A stretch of DNA of 64,000 nt from assembly GCA_013397795.1 (NCBI GenBank), contig VZTJ01000242.1:476419-540418 (forward strand). Direction: 5' to 3'. Within the stretch, counting starts at the first letter, position 1. Each line of letters starts with the position of its first letter. Source of the DNA: Orthonyx spaldingii (Eukaryota; Chordata; Aves; Passeriformes; Orthonychidae). The translations under genes and the position numbers were made by a program. Of the stretch, positions 1-11,500 are shown one piece after another. The notes beneath the pieces were generated by a model. The model did not search any database. It worked only from the letters and a program-made list of their open reading frames with translations, and was not told the origin of the DNA.

Positions 1-608
1 CCTAGACAATGTTGAATTGCTCATAACCACTGTGGAGCAGATAGAGAGGAGAAGAGTGTTATTTCAGATGCAGAATGGTATCTGCCAGATTTTATTAGTT
101 GTTTTTGTGCCAAGTATGTGATTTAGGCTGGAAGTTAGAAGAATCCCTTACTTGTAGAGGAATAAGTTTGTGGGATACCTTTTCAAAGGAAATATTTTGC
201 CCCCAAAGCTCCAGTTAAAATAAATCTCAGAATGATTATTAAAAAAAGTTTATCTTGACATGGCTACCCAAGTTCACAAGTGACTAGTTTTTATCACTTC
301 TATGTTTCTACAGGACAGTTGTTTCAGAATCTCTTATTAGCAAATGTCCTAAAAAAGATACAAAAGCAATTCTAAGACTCTTTGTGCAAGGCTGGTCTTC
401 AGTTTTCCTCCAGATATTCTTTCTGTAGTATGGCCATCTCTGCTACTGTCATTCTGTTGCAGGAGATGAGTTCAAAAAGCAGAATTCATGTGCTTCTTGC
501 TTCAACACCATAGCACTAGGGCTTCGAGTGACATTGCGTGAATACTCAGTTTTGTCTAGGGAAAACAGGGTGCTTTTTTCTTCAAGCCTTTTTTCTTTTG
601 GCTACTTT

Positions 609-641
609 GCACACATGGGCACACACACACACTTACACACT
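609..641. repeat. CA-rich microsatellite
   Basis: Imperfect CA dinucleotide run, with the longest perfect stretch at about 621-632. No functional inference. Confidence 0.7.
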
Positions 642-918
642 TTTACCTACATACATAAACTACATTTACTTTTGTGTTCCCATCTAAAATAGTGAAAACA
701 TGGCACATGTTTGCTGCTCAGGGGCTCTGGACACTGTCTCCTCTAACCTAAGGAAGCCTCAGCTTTCGTGCTGCCTTTAACTGTTGCTGTAATTGATAAC
801 TGATGTGGCTGCTTCACTCTCATGAAAGCACCTGAAAAAAACCCCTGTAGTTTTGTGCCTCAGATATTTTGGTTCCAAATACTGTCTGATGTTAATCACA
901 TATAATTGAAATCAAACC

Positions 919-953
919 TCTTTCTTTTTTTTTTTCTTTTCTTTTTTTTTTTT
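919..953. repeat. T-rich low-complexity tract
   Basis: About 35 bases, almost all T with a few C. Read on the minus strand it would be a poly(A)-like run, but no retrogene body is visible next to it. Confidence 0.7.
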
Positions 954-1837
954 AATGTGTGAAGATGGTCTGATGGTCTTACTTTTAGTAAGTCTGACGA
1001 AGATAGTGGTGAGTACACAATGGTTAAAAAAAGAGGCAAATAATTCAGATCTTAGAGACTTCAGTCTTCTCTAGGGCTTCTAATGGGAGAATGGAAAAAT
1101 TTCAGCCTGAAGGATGCTGAATGGGGTGATAGTTCAGTTCTTCCAGACACTGAGCATCTCCAAGAATCAGCATATTTTCCCCTTTCACTGAAAGCAGCTG
1201 TCCATAAGGACTAGGCAGTTTTTCTGAGTCAGGATACAGCATGGTGAGAATTCCCACTGCTGCTGCTGCAGCATCCAAAGCCACTGTCACCAAGTACATG
1301 CTCACAGAGAGACACAGACAGCACCTGCTCAACTTTTGCTCTTTCTGTTTTGCCCCTATGTGTGTTGTCGTAGGTCCTACAAAAAGGTAGAAGGAATGAA
1401 AGTTCTGCAATCTACCAGTGTTGACACAGCTCGTTATGAGAGTGACTGGAGAATCTTTGGTGATGGCTGGCATGATTTACAATGAACTAGTAGTAAAATA
1501 CAGACATTCTTCTGTGTAGCAGGCCTCATATTTAGAAATGGAAGTAAGACAGTAGTTTGATGCGTGTATTTGTCTGGGCTTTGTCTGATCTATGCTGTCA
1601 GCACACACTCACACGCGCTACATGGCTTTTTGAAATTTCAAACTTGTTCTAAGCATAAATCTGTTTAATGATGCAGAAGTCTTGACAGCTCTTCTTAGAA
1701 CCCTTGAGATGCAAGAGGCTTTGTCAGGATCTGCTTCTTGTTATCTGCTCACCATTGCTGATAAAGCAAATGGCTTGCTGAGTTGTACCACTAGAGCTGG
1801 CACAAAAGCTGTGGCTTCCTTATCAACAAGCAGTGCC

Positions 1838-2490
1838 ACAGAAAGAGACCTGAGGGAGGGTCGAGAGCAAGCTGAATGAGTCAGCAGTGCCCTGGCAGCC
1901 AGGAGGGCCAAGTGTTGAATGCATCAGGCACAGCATCGCCAGCCGGGCAAGGGAGGGGATTGTCCTGTTCTGCGCTGCACTGGGGTGGCCTCACTGAATA
2001 CTCTGTGCAGTTTTGGGTTCCTTAATATAAGAAAGATATTAAGCTCTTAGAAATCATCCAAAAGGGGGCAGAAAAGATGGTGAAGAGCCTTGAGGGGAAG
2101 CCGTATGTAGAGTAGCTGAGATCACTTGGTCTGTTCAGCCTGGAGGAGACTGAGGGGGGATCTCATTGAAGTTACAATTTCCTCATGAGGGAAAGAGCAG
2201 GGGCAGGCACTGATCTCTTCTCTGTGGTGCCCAGTGACAGGACTCGAGCAAATGGCCTGAAGTTGTGGCAGGGGAATTTGAGGTTGGAGATTAGAAAAGG
2301 GTTCTTCTATTAGAAGAGGCTCCCCAGGGAAATGGTCACAGCGCGAGCCTGACAGAGATCAAGAAGCGTTTGGACAATACACTCAGGAACATGGTGTGAC
2401 TCTTGGGGATGGTCCTGTCCAGGGACAGGAGTTGGACTTGACGATCCTTGTGGGTCCCTTCCAACTCAGTACATTTTGTGATTCTATGAA
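1838..2490 (+). mobile_element. CR1 LINE fragment, 3' end
   Basis: 5'-truncated CR1 retrotransposon in sense orientation. It covers the C-terminal part of the ORF2 reverse transcriptase and the 3' UTR. Evidence: the stretch around 1878-1990 (cagcagtgccctggcagcca onward) is nearly the same as 17592-17706 in another CR1 copy here, so both belong to closely related subfamilies. The 3' end has the typical CR1 ending, with a 'gggtcccttccaactc' box followed by 'tgtgattctatg'. Multiple stops and frameshifts break the reading frame, including a TAG in the region corresponding to the conserved YEERLRxLGLFSLE segment. There is no poly(A) tail, as expected for CR1. The 5' boundary is approximate. Confidence 0.9.
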
Positions 2491-3807
2491 CCAGAGATGA
2501 AATATACATATACTGAAGCCTTGGAAACTGTACTGAGTATTTGCTTCAATTTTGCTGTCTGCATGAAGATATGTCAGGATTTCAAAAAAGCTATAGGAAT
2601 ATCCACTTACACGATCCATGCTTCATGCTACACAGATGTGATGGCGGCATTGAATTCACTGTAGGTAGCTTTGCAATCATGCTGCACATGGAATTTTTTC
2701 CATTCTTTCTGGTTGCTCTTGTTAACTATGCCTGCAAAATCTAATGTAGCCTTGTATTTCTTTTTTTTTCCTCCAGAATAAAGCCCTGAGTCAGCAAGAT
2801 GCTTAAGCACATGCTAAAGTACAAGTTGCAGTGTTTTGTTGAAAATTTGTAGGTATAAGAACATGTTTAACCATAAACATATACTGAAGAGCTTTCCTAA
2901 ACTGAGATTTCCCCCCTAGAATAGTAATTACTTAGATAGCAACTGTAACACAAGCTTAGTGATGCTCTGAATTGAATCAGTGAACCCACACTGGCCTTAA
3001 GGAGAGAAATGATTTTTCGTTTTATCTTTAAAATGCAGATATATGTGAAAAGAAAGAAAAGCAGTATTTTCTTATACAAAGAGGTCACTTCCTGCTTTTT
3101 TTGAAGTGTAAACACTAGTTCTGTTATTAAAATGACAGGTTGAGGCATGGGAGTTTCAAGAAAACGGAATATTAAAATCAAGGAGTCTGATCACATAATA
3201 AAGGTGAATTTAGGTCATTGGCCAGTGGTCAGTTAGGATGGCCTGCTTGCTAGGAGAGAGACTAAATGATACAAAGTGAAATTTTCAATGAGTCACTTTT
3301 CAGAAAGCCAAAATTATCAGCAAGCTGTACTGTCTAGAAATATCTGAGTTCCAATCACAGATTTCAGTGCAAATCAGACCTCTTTGTTAGGCACTGCTCA
3401 AATTAGGGATGCATTGAAGTAATCAGTATTCTCTTCAAAAATTTTTTTTGAAAATTGTTCTTTGTTTTTTCCCTTCATTTTCCTTGCTAACGACTCATCC
3501 AGGAGACTGATACTGAAGTGCATGTACTTGGGAAGAGGCAGGAGATTTCTCGCTGTTCTGTGAGTTCAGATACCCATACACCTGATTGTAGTGTGCCACT
3601 GCTCAAAGCTGTCCACCCGCACTGTAGGTTTTAGATTTGACTTCATATCCAGTAAAAACTGCCAAGTGAGCATGGGAAAGATATGCACTGAATAACATGC
3701 CTAGAATATGCTTGGAAAATTGGCAAGAGTTTGGGCTCCAAGAGTTTTGAAAAGCAATACAAGGTCTAGCATGTGGCTCTGACATACTGACACTGTGGCC
3801 AAAAGTG
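2491..3807. other. non-coding stretch, no gene seen
   Basis: AT-rich DNA. The short open frames on both strands show no domain, no clear splice-site context and no repeat signature. I see nothing supportable here. Confidence 0.55.
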
Positions 3808-4085
3808 TGTAATGTCTTTACTAATGACCTGTATGATGGGACAGAGTGTGTTCTCAGTAAGTCTGAGAGAAGTCTGAGGCAAATGTCAGATACACTGGAG
3901 AAGAGGGCTGCTCTTTAGAGTGTCCTTGACCAGCCAGAGAAATGGGCTGATGAGAACCTCCTAGAGACGAGCATCAGCAAATGTCAAGTTTAGTTGGAGT
4001 TCCCCAGTTCATCTCAAGACAGGCACTGAGCCTATGCAGCAAGTTCAGCGGACACTAAAGATGCAGAGGAGGCTGGAGGATGGCA
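3808..4085 (+). mobile_element. degenerate CR1 LINE fragment (RT region)
   Basis: An old, strongly decayed CR1 piece. Bases 3812-3865 can be read as the segment after the RT GVPQGS box (a decayed F-x-N-D-L-x-D-G-T-E-C). Bases 3935-3990 match the 'gggctgatgagaacct ... aaatgtcaagtt' segment downstream. Neither the 5' end nor the CR1 3' terminal box is present, so it is truncated at both ends. The boundaries are uncertain. Confidence 0.65.
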
Positions 4086-4614
4086 CAGGGCAGGAGGGGC
4101 AGCAAGAAGTGGTTTTTTTCAGCTAGGGAGTGAAAGGGAATTTTTCTGGCTGTCATCAGGTCCTTTGAGTACTGAAATAATAGACTCCCCTCAGGGATGC
4201 ACTAAAGGCAAAAGACATTCATTGCAATATAACACTCTCACAGAAGATTGGCAGATACCTGTCTTTCTTGGGAGGGTGCTCAGTGTCTAGGCAGGGATGC
4301 ACATCAAGCATGAAGGTTCTCCATTCTTGGGCATCTTCCTGACTTCATAGCCCAGAGAAAACAGATGAAGTGTCAGGTTGGCACACCTGTGAAGTAGGGA
4401 GGAATCTGTGAGCCAGTAGATGGAGTTTTCATTTAAAGGTGAGAAATCTGGGTTCTTGAGGGAGCTCTTGCAAGACAGAATCTTGCTGTTTGTGTTTTCA
4501 CTGTTATTTTTCTACTATGCCCCCTTGCCCAAGGAGCTATGCAGAGACAGCAGTCCCGTGTGCATGCTTTATGTTGCAGTAATTGGGAGTATAAGACCCT
4601 TGCTCAAGTCTGAA

Positions 4615-5515
4615 CCCCAGTCGGGCACACCTCTGGCGTTTTTCTCCGTGAGGAACTTGTCGGGAAACCTGTGAACTACCGCGGGTTATTGCAGATCACC
4701 CGTGAGCAACAACGATGCACTTCGATTTATGAAAGTACCATGCAACACACGAGACAGAAACTGGGGCAAAGACGTAGAACGGCTATGAAGGGACGAGATT
4801 CCCGTTTTTTCTGGGGGCCAGGGGAGCCCCCCGGGCGCGGGGGGCGGTGCGGTGCNNNNNNNNNNNNNNNNNNNNNNNNNNNNNNNNNNNNNNNNNNNNN
4901 NNNNNNNNNNNNNNNNNNNNNNNNNNNNNNNNNNNNNNNNNNNNNNNNNNNNNNNNNNNNNNNNNNNNNNNNNNNNNNNNNNNNNNNNNNNNNNNNNNNN
5001 NNNNNNNNNNNNNNNNNNNNNNNNNNNNNNNNNNNNNNNNNNNNNNNNNNNNNNNNNNNNNNNNNNNNNNNNNNNNNNNNNNNNNNNNNNNNNNNNNNNN
5101 NNNNNNNNNNNNNNNNNNNNNNNNNNNNNNNNNNNNNNNNNNNNNNNNNNNNNNNNNNNNNNNNNNNNNNNNNNNNNNNNNNNNNNNNNNNNNNNNNNNN
5201 NNNNNNNNNNNNNNNNNNNNNNNNNNNNNNNNNNNNNNNNNNNNNNNNNNNNNNNNNNNNNNNNNNNNNNNNNNNNNNNNNNNNNNNNNNNNNNNNNNCT
5301 CGCGGGGAAGGAGGCTCTGCTTCCCCGGCTTCCCGCCCTGCGATGTGCTGCCCATGCTGTCTCGGCGGAGAGGCATGGTCGCCGGGCTGGGTGTGGAAAT
5401 ATCTGGCCGGAGCTTGCTCGGTCCGCCCGCAGGGTTTGTGATCCGGTCATGGCAGAAAGCAGCCGGCAGATGAGACCGTCAGTAATCGGTCAGACCGTAG
5501 GGTGACACAAACACA
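4615..5515. promoter_or_regulatory. CpG island, probable promoter, interrupted by a gap
   Basis: GC- and CpG-rich DNA in an otherwise CpG-poor window. Between 5299 and 5515 I count about 18 CpGs, and the left flank ends in a very G/C-rich stretch at 4809-4855. In vertebrates this profile usually marks a promoter and first exon. Direction is unknown. A minus-strand ATG at 5376-5374 opens a 26-codon frame running into the gap (starts MPLRRDSMGS). On the plus strand, exon-like segments start about 13 kb downstream. Neither is proven to be served by this island. It does not belong to the PIGG promoter, because PIGG is transcribed towards it from beyond 64000. Confidence 0.6.
4856..5298. other. 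assembly gap (443 N)
   Basis: Run of N flanked on both sides by very GC-rich sequence, a common place for assemblies to fail. The N count may be an estimate. Open frames running across it are artefacts of N translation. Confidence 0.98.
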
Positions 5516-8500
5516 GCTCCGGGTAGCAGTCCAGAGCTGCTGGTGTTTTCAGTTAGCAGATCTAGACACTGTCTGCTCAACATCTGTTTGCAGCAGACAA
5601 GATAAAGTAGCTCTTTGGCACCCTGCAGTTTTGCAAATGAAAACATAGACTCGGTTTTTGCTGTGCATTAGCTTAAATGAATTTGAGGTCAGTCAAAGCT
5701 TAGATGCATTATTCTTATATTTTCTTAGTCTTGAGTCACATCATGACTGGCACCGATTCTTGGGGAACGATGTGTCCTTACTCCTAGGAGGAAATACATT
5801 TCTTAGAGTGCAAACTTCTTTCAATGTAAAAGAAGTAGTGACAATACACTTCTTTTCAAGCCTTTCCTCCTTGTAGCCAATATTCAGGCTCTCTTTCCTG
5901 CAGCAGCTAAACATTCTCCTTCTTTGTTATCCTGCAGCATTTCTTGCAGCAAATGCTCTTCTTTTGCATAAACAATGAACGCACTGTTGCATTTTTGGTA
6001 TTGTGTTCATCTTTGAATCTTTAAAAACCATAATTTCTCAGAGCTACTGTACGTATGTGTGTAGGTGTGAGGAAGCCATGCTTTGCATTCAATTATCCAC
6101 AGGTCTTAGCTCCTAGATACTCTCTTGAGCTTAGTGGGAATTGAACTCTTCAAGCATTTTGATATAAATGTATGGCACTTGGAAAATTGGGGTTTTTTCT
6201 GAAGTTGAAAGGAGTTTGCCTGTTTTTAAAAGGTAATCAGTACTGTTTACTACAAGTGTTACCAGACAAAGGCTTGAGAGGAGTTAAATTGTGTGATCAT
6301 GAGGCTATTGTATAATCAGGCAGGTTAGCCATGGGTAAGGGCCATTCTTCAGCTGCACAGAAGCTAGCAAAGGGTATTTCTACAGGTAAGGTCTGTCCCC
6401 AGACTGAAAGCTGCCACAGGCATTCTGGCCTGTCTAAATGGGCGTCTGTGAAAATCTTGAGTCTGGGGGAGTCACAGCCTGTAAAATCTAGGCTGCCTTC
6501 AGCACCTACCTAAACTCCTTTGTGATTCAGTGAGGTCTGTATTTCACTTGCTGGTGTGTCCCAGCTTGTAAGTCCTATCTCACACTTGCTAACTTTGGCC
6601 TCTGCTTTTCTGATCAACGATACTAGACGAATTTCTAAATTTGTTACTGAGATGAGAATAGTAATTTTGTTTGAGTTTACTTTGAAGAAAATGTTACTCC
6701 TGTGCCCACTGAGATGCTGATTGCTTCTCTTTAGACTAAGGGAGAGAAAAAAGGGCAATTTAAGAAAGTCATGATCTGCCTCACGTTCATAACTTTTCCT
6801 TCCATTTTGCCTTGTATAAGCACTTCTGCTGGCTTTCAGCAGACCTCACTGTGGGCATAAATTTTCTCCAGTGTTCTGAAGGCAGAGACATAATTCCTGA
6901 AGGCTTAGGTTTGTAGGTGTTTTGCTGACATGGTTAATCATGCAAATAATTCTAGGGGCTTTAGTGCTGGACTGCTTATCTGACTGGTGACAAGAAATAT
7001 ATGACATCTAAGTGGAAACCCAGAGAAGCAGATTAACTGGGAGACAAAACCTCAGCAGAGGCATTCAGCTGGCTTTCCTTACCTCCATGCAGAAGACAAA
7101 ATGGGGCACTCAACCTAACACTACTTGTTGCTCATGCTGTACCCCCCTGTGTCCTCTCATAAATTCTGCAGGGCTTGCCATGCTGCAGCTGCAGAAGGGG
7201 CAGGAGAGCCCTGGCCCACAGCTGGCAGAAGTGGGCTCCGATGTGAAGGAATAGAGGTATACTTGTTCAGTCATGCTTGCTGTGCAGCCCAGATGTTACA
7301 AGTACCCTGTCACCTCTTGCCATGTGTTTCACTCTCTTCAAGCACAGATATTATGGGCAAAAGTTAAGTATCCCATGCATTTGAATGAGCCAGCATTACA
7401 GTCATGGAGGATAGAGGTGCCTCTTTCCTTAGAGAATTGAAGATGTGACCTGTTGGCAAGTCAGGGTGTGTGGGAGTGGGTGTGTGTGTTTTGAGTGTGT
7501 TGGCCACAGGCAGACACTTTAACTCTTTTGTCATTTCTTGAGACTGTCACAAAGCAATATAATGAGACTAGTAATATCTTATTTGTATTTCTGTAGGCAC
7601 AAATTTGTTCTGAAAATGTATGTTTCTACTAACAAAAGTTTGTTTAAGTGTACTGAGCAGGATGCCTAAAACCCGTTTAATCTAATGAGCAAATAAATTT
7701 TATTTTTCATGTAATAAGTGTGTGAAATGCAGAAGATTGGAAAAGTATTTTTCATACATATTCATCAAGTCAAACTGCTTAAGGTTTGCTTTTAAATGTA
7801 AGCAACTTAAAAAATGCATTTGGAGACCTGAGTTAAAAATAGTTGACTTGCTGATTGCCTGCACCAAGGAGTCTATTTTTGTCTTTATTCAGTAGCTTGC
7901 ACACAGGCATTTCTGAGGGATGTTTCAGGCCTCCTTTGTAGCAATACAGCCCCTGCATTTGTGTGTTAAATCATTTTGGTTTGGTTAGCAGTCACACTTC
8001 TTTCTGATGTACAGATGTTTCTAATCATCCTAGTATGATTAGAAGGAATACAAAAGTTTATTCTAGCCTCCAAACATGTTTTCACCTTGCTCTTTGAATA
8101 GTGACATGATTTCACTGTCACTTTCAAAACGGCACTGAAATTCTGGGGAATTCCCAAACTTGAAACCTGCTTTTAAGATTTGACTCTCCTTTGTACTTAC
8201 GGTTGATGGATTTTCCCAGCACTACTGAAAAGAAACCCCGTCAATAGTTCATTTAAAACGGTTTTATCTATAAACATTGGTTTTAGCCTAGCTAGAATTG
8301 ATTAATGTATCGCTTAAAAATAAAAGATGTGACACTGTCTGGAAGTACTGTATGTAGAGTTCATGCATGTTTTGTTGAATTGAAGCTGTATAGAGTGAAG
8401 GAATTTGTCTTTCATTCTCATATATATAGATATTTAAAGCTGTATAAATTCTATGTTTAGAACACGATATAAGCAGAAATAGATTTTATGTGTTTATATA

Positions 8501-11500
8501 TGTGTTCAGTATATGTATTTAAATGAAAACTGCCCATGTAAAGCAGGTATATGCAGTGTGGAGGCAGGACTGATATCTCTTCAAATTACTCTGTTACTTT
8601 GTAGTTTGCAAGACAGTTTTGGTTTTGTAATCCGAAAACAATCAACCTCAGCTCAGAATCTCTGAAATTATTTCTTTGTGTTTCTTGGATAGTACGTCAT
8701 ATTGGGATAAGTACACTGCTGGAGGTCTGGACGATTGATCCTAATGAAGCAGACTGCCTGAGTGATCGTTTTGGGATTTCATCTGTGTTGCTACTGCAAC
8801 AGATGCTTGAATTGTGGGGGTTTTCTCCTTTTTTCGCCTTTTGTTTGTGGCGATTTAGCTGCCTTGCCACTAGCTCTGCCAAGTTAGAGGGTGGTGTTTC
8901 TACCTGGCTTCTGCAGGCTGAAATTTGCAGCAGTTCCAATCTGCCTGTCAATCATCCTAACAGCCCAATTCCTGAGATACTAGAGGCCCAATCCTGCACC
9001 CTTGAAGCATGTAGGGCTTTTGGTACTGCCTCTGGTATTTATAAAGTCTGCGTTGTGACAGGGACCTTGCATTGCCAGGAGGGTGCAGCTTTCCCCCACC
9101 TCCCCCACACACTCCTGTTTCTATTTGCATGCTAGAAATAACAAGGGTGCACGACCTTGCCTTCTTGATGCACACTTGCACTTCTGAGGTCAGTGTTTTG
9201 GCAGAAGTGACTTGTGTGAGGAAGGTGAGCAGAACTTGCCTCTGTTTTTCCTTTGTGCCAGTCAGGCTGCCCAGGTTATTCCATGTCTATTGCCAGCAGC
9301 AGCAACAATTGCAAGTATGGATACTTTTCATCCAAAAGATTGGATGAAATGCATCAGAATATCTGCTTTGCAAGATGCAATTCAAAATACATCTAAATAT
9401 GAAATGGGATGATTTAAATCTTTGCAGGGAAATTAAAATCAAGAGCCATGGAATAAATAATTCTTTTCAGGCAACCTGATAACCATTTCCCTTGCATGTG
9501 TGTATCTGTAATTTGCATAAGGATTTCACTTTTGTACTTATTAGCAATGTGTTTTGATTGCATTCTTATAGCAGGTATAATTATTTATTTGACTGTGAAC
9601 ACTTCTTCTGTTCACCAATAGGACAAAAGATTGTGTAATGCTCCAGAATATCATAGGTGTATGGCTGGTCTCATGCCAAGATCATCCTCAGCAACGAGAT
9701 ACATATCTAAATAGAATGCATTATGGTCATTACCTTAATAAAATGTGAGTCATGCAGACCAGCACTTTCATTCTTAAAATACTTCAGTAAACTGCTATAT
9801 CCGTTTGCCAATGGATAGAGCATACTGTGGAAGACAAACCTGTTGCTATATGGACAAATAGTCTCCAGCATCTTCCCTGAAATTCTGTGCTTAATTTAGC
9901 AATTTATGTGTGAGCTCACCAATGAACATTTCAAGCATACTTCCATGATGTACGTTATCACCAAGTTTTAACTAAGACTGTAAATGTTCAATTATTATAA
10001 AGTCTATTCTGACGTAACAGAGTCCTAGATTTTAAATGAGATTGTTGGCTAAATAGATTAGTTTGTTCTGGAGAACAGACAGAAGACCTGACTGCTTTAT
10101 AGCTAACTCTATATGTGATGGCCCTGTAGCTATTGAGAAAAGGTAGCAACTGATACCACAAATTGCTCCAAAAGCAACATTCAGGCAAAGTTTTCTGAGT
10201 AGCAGTGTATGACTCAGAAAAACTTTCATGTTCTATCTTGAAAAATGTATGCATGCTCTGGGAAAATAAAAGGGAAAGTTGAACTGTACAAGTTGTCAGA
10301 CCACGTCATGCGTGTCCATGCCTGAGATCAGCAGGTGAGTCAGAAGAAATTTGGGAAGTATTGCGTTTGGGGGATGCTATGGTACTTCTGTATTTCAAAT
10401 GGATTTTCTCACTTGCAGGGAAGAAGCTGTCACTTCAGGGACGTGTAAGAAACATACAGAAATGTCAGCCTCTGACAATGACATAAATTCCTGATGAAAT
10501 AATAACCTGTAACATTCAGTGTAATTGGTCGATATATTTCTATAGATTCCAAAAATAATTTTCTAATACTGATTCTTAAAAATAGTTCAAAAAAGAACAT
10601 TTAAAAAGCTGTAATCTCTTCATAATACTGCATCTTCTCTTCCTGCTATCAAGTCTATTACAGTAACAGTCAAAATTAATTTATAATCCACCTGCTTTCT
10701 GACAAGAACACTTGTCAGTTTTTTAGCTGATATCTCTATGTACGTGTTTGTACTGTCTTTGTGTAAGAGAACATTTGGGAGCTGAGCAGAGGAAGGGAAT
10801 CTGATTCATAACAGGTGAATAGGAACTCAATTAGGTTTTGGTACAGCTGTCCAAAACACTCAGTCTTTCTTGTGAGGGCAGGGTATATACATGGTGACTG
10901 CATTCTTCTTTCTTCTCAGCTTTCATGTTTGCTAGTTCACTGTGCAAGGCTAGTGGAGAATGGTTGATTCTGCTCTACTTTTTCTATACTGAAATTTGTA
11001 TAACCATGGAAAATATGTCAACCCCAGACAGCAAATATATTTTGATTTCTTCCATCAATGAACATCATCTACCATCAAGCATATTTTCACAGAATCAGCT
11101 GGCAGCTAAAATTCTTCAGTACTGCTTTTTAAAAACAGCATTTATGTTTATAGTGATCTTCTTTCTAAAATCATTTTGAAGTGCAGAGTTTTATGACCAT
11201 CTGCTCTCAAGAATTCATGCTCAAGAATCCAGTACTGGATATTCTGTGAACAAACAATTGGTACAAAATAAAACTTGTGGTTTCTGCAGAGTATCTTACT
11301 GGCATGTGTTGCTTCCTTCATCCTAGAGGTGGGTGTCTTCTTCCATTGTGTGTGTGATAGTGAAGAATCTGCAGTTCCTACTTGCTTCTTTGAGCCTCTT
11401 TCTACATTACTATCAGCCTTTTACAGTGTTTTTGAGATGGAGGCGAGCAAGCTGAGTAGAGGAGGGTTGTGTGTTGAACAGCCATCGTTTTACCATGTGC

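Larger units (their letters stand above)
1..1837. other. non-coding stretch, no gene seen
   Basis: AT-rich DNA with no exon-like segment that I can support. The 123-codon minus-strand open frame at 1102-1473 has no recognisable domain, and its amino acid composition looks like chance. The stretch contains a short CA-rich patch and a long T-rich tract, listed separately. Confidence 0.6.

Noticed and set aside
1102..1473. 123-codon minus-strand frame
   Set aside because: No domain, no splice or promoter context, composition typical of chance.
4671..5505. Open frames of 197-256 codons spanning the N run on both strands
   Set aside because: Most codons are N; the apparent length is an artefact of translating the gap.
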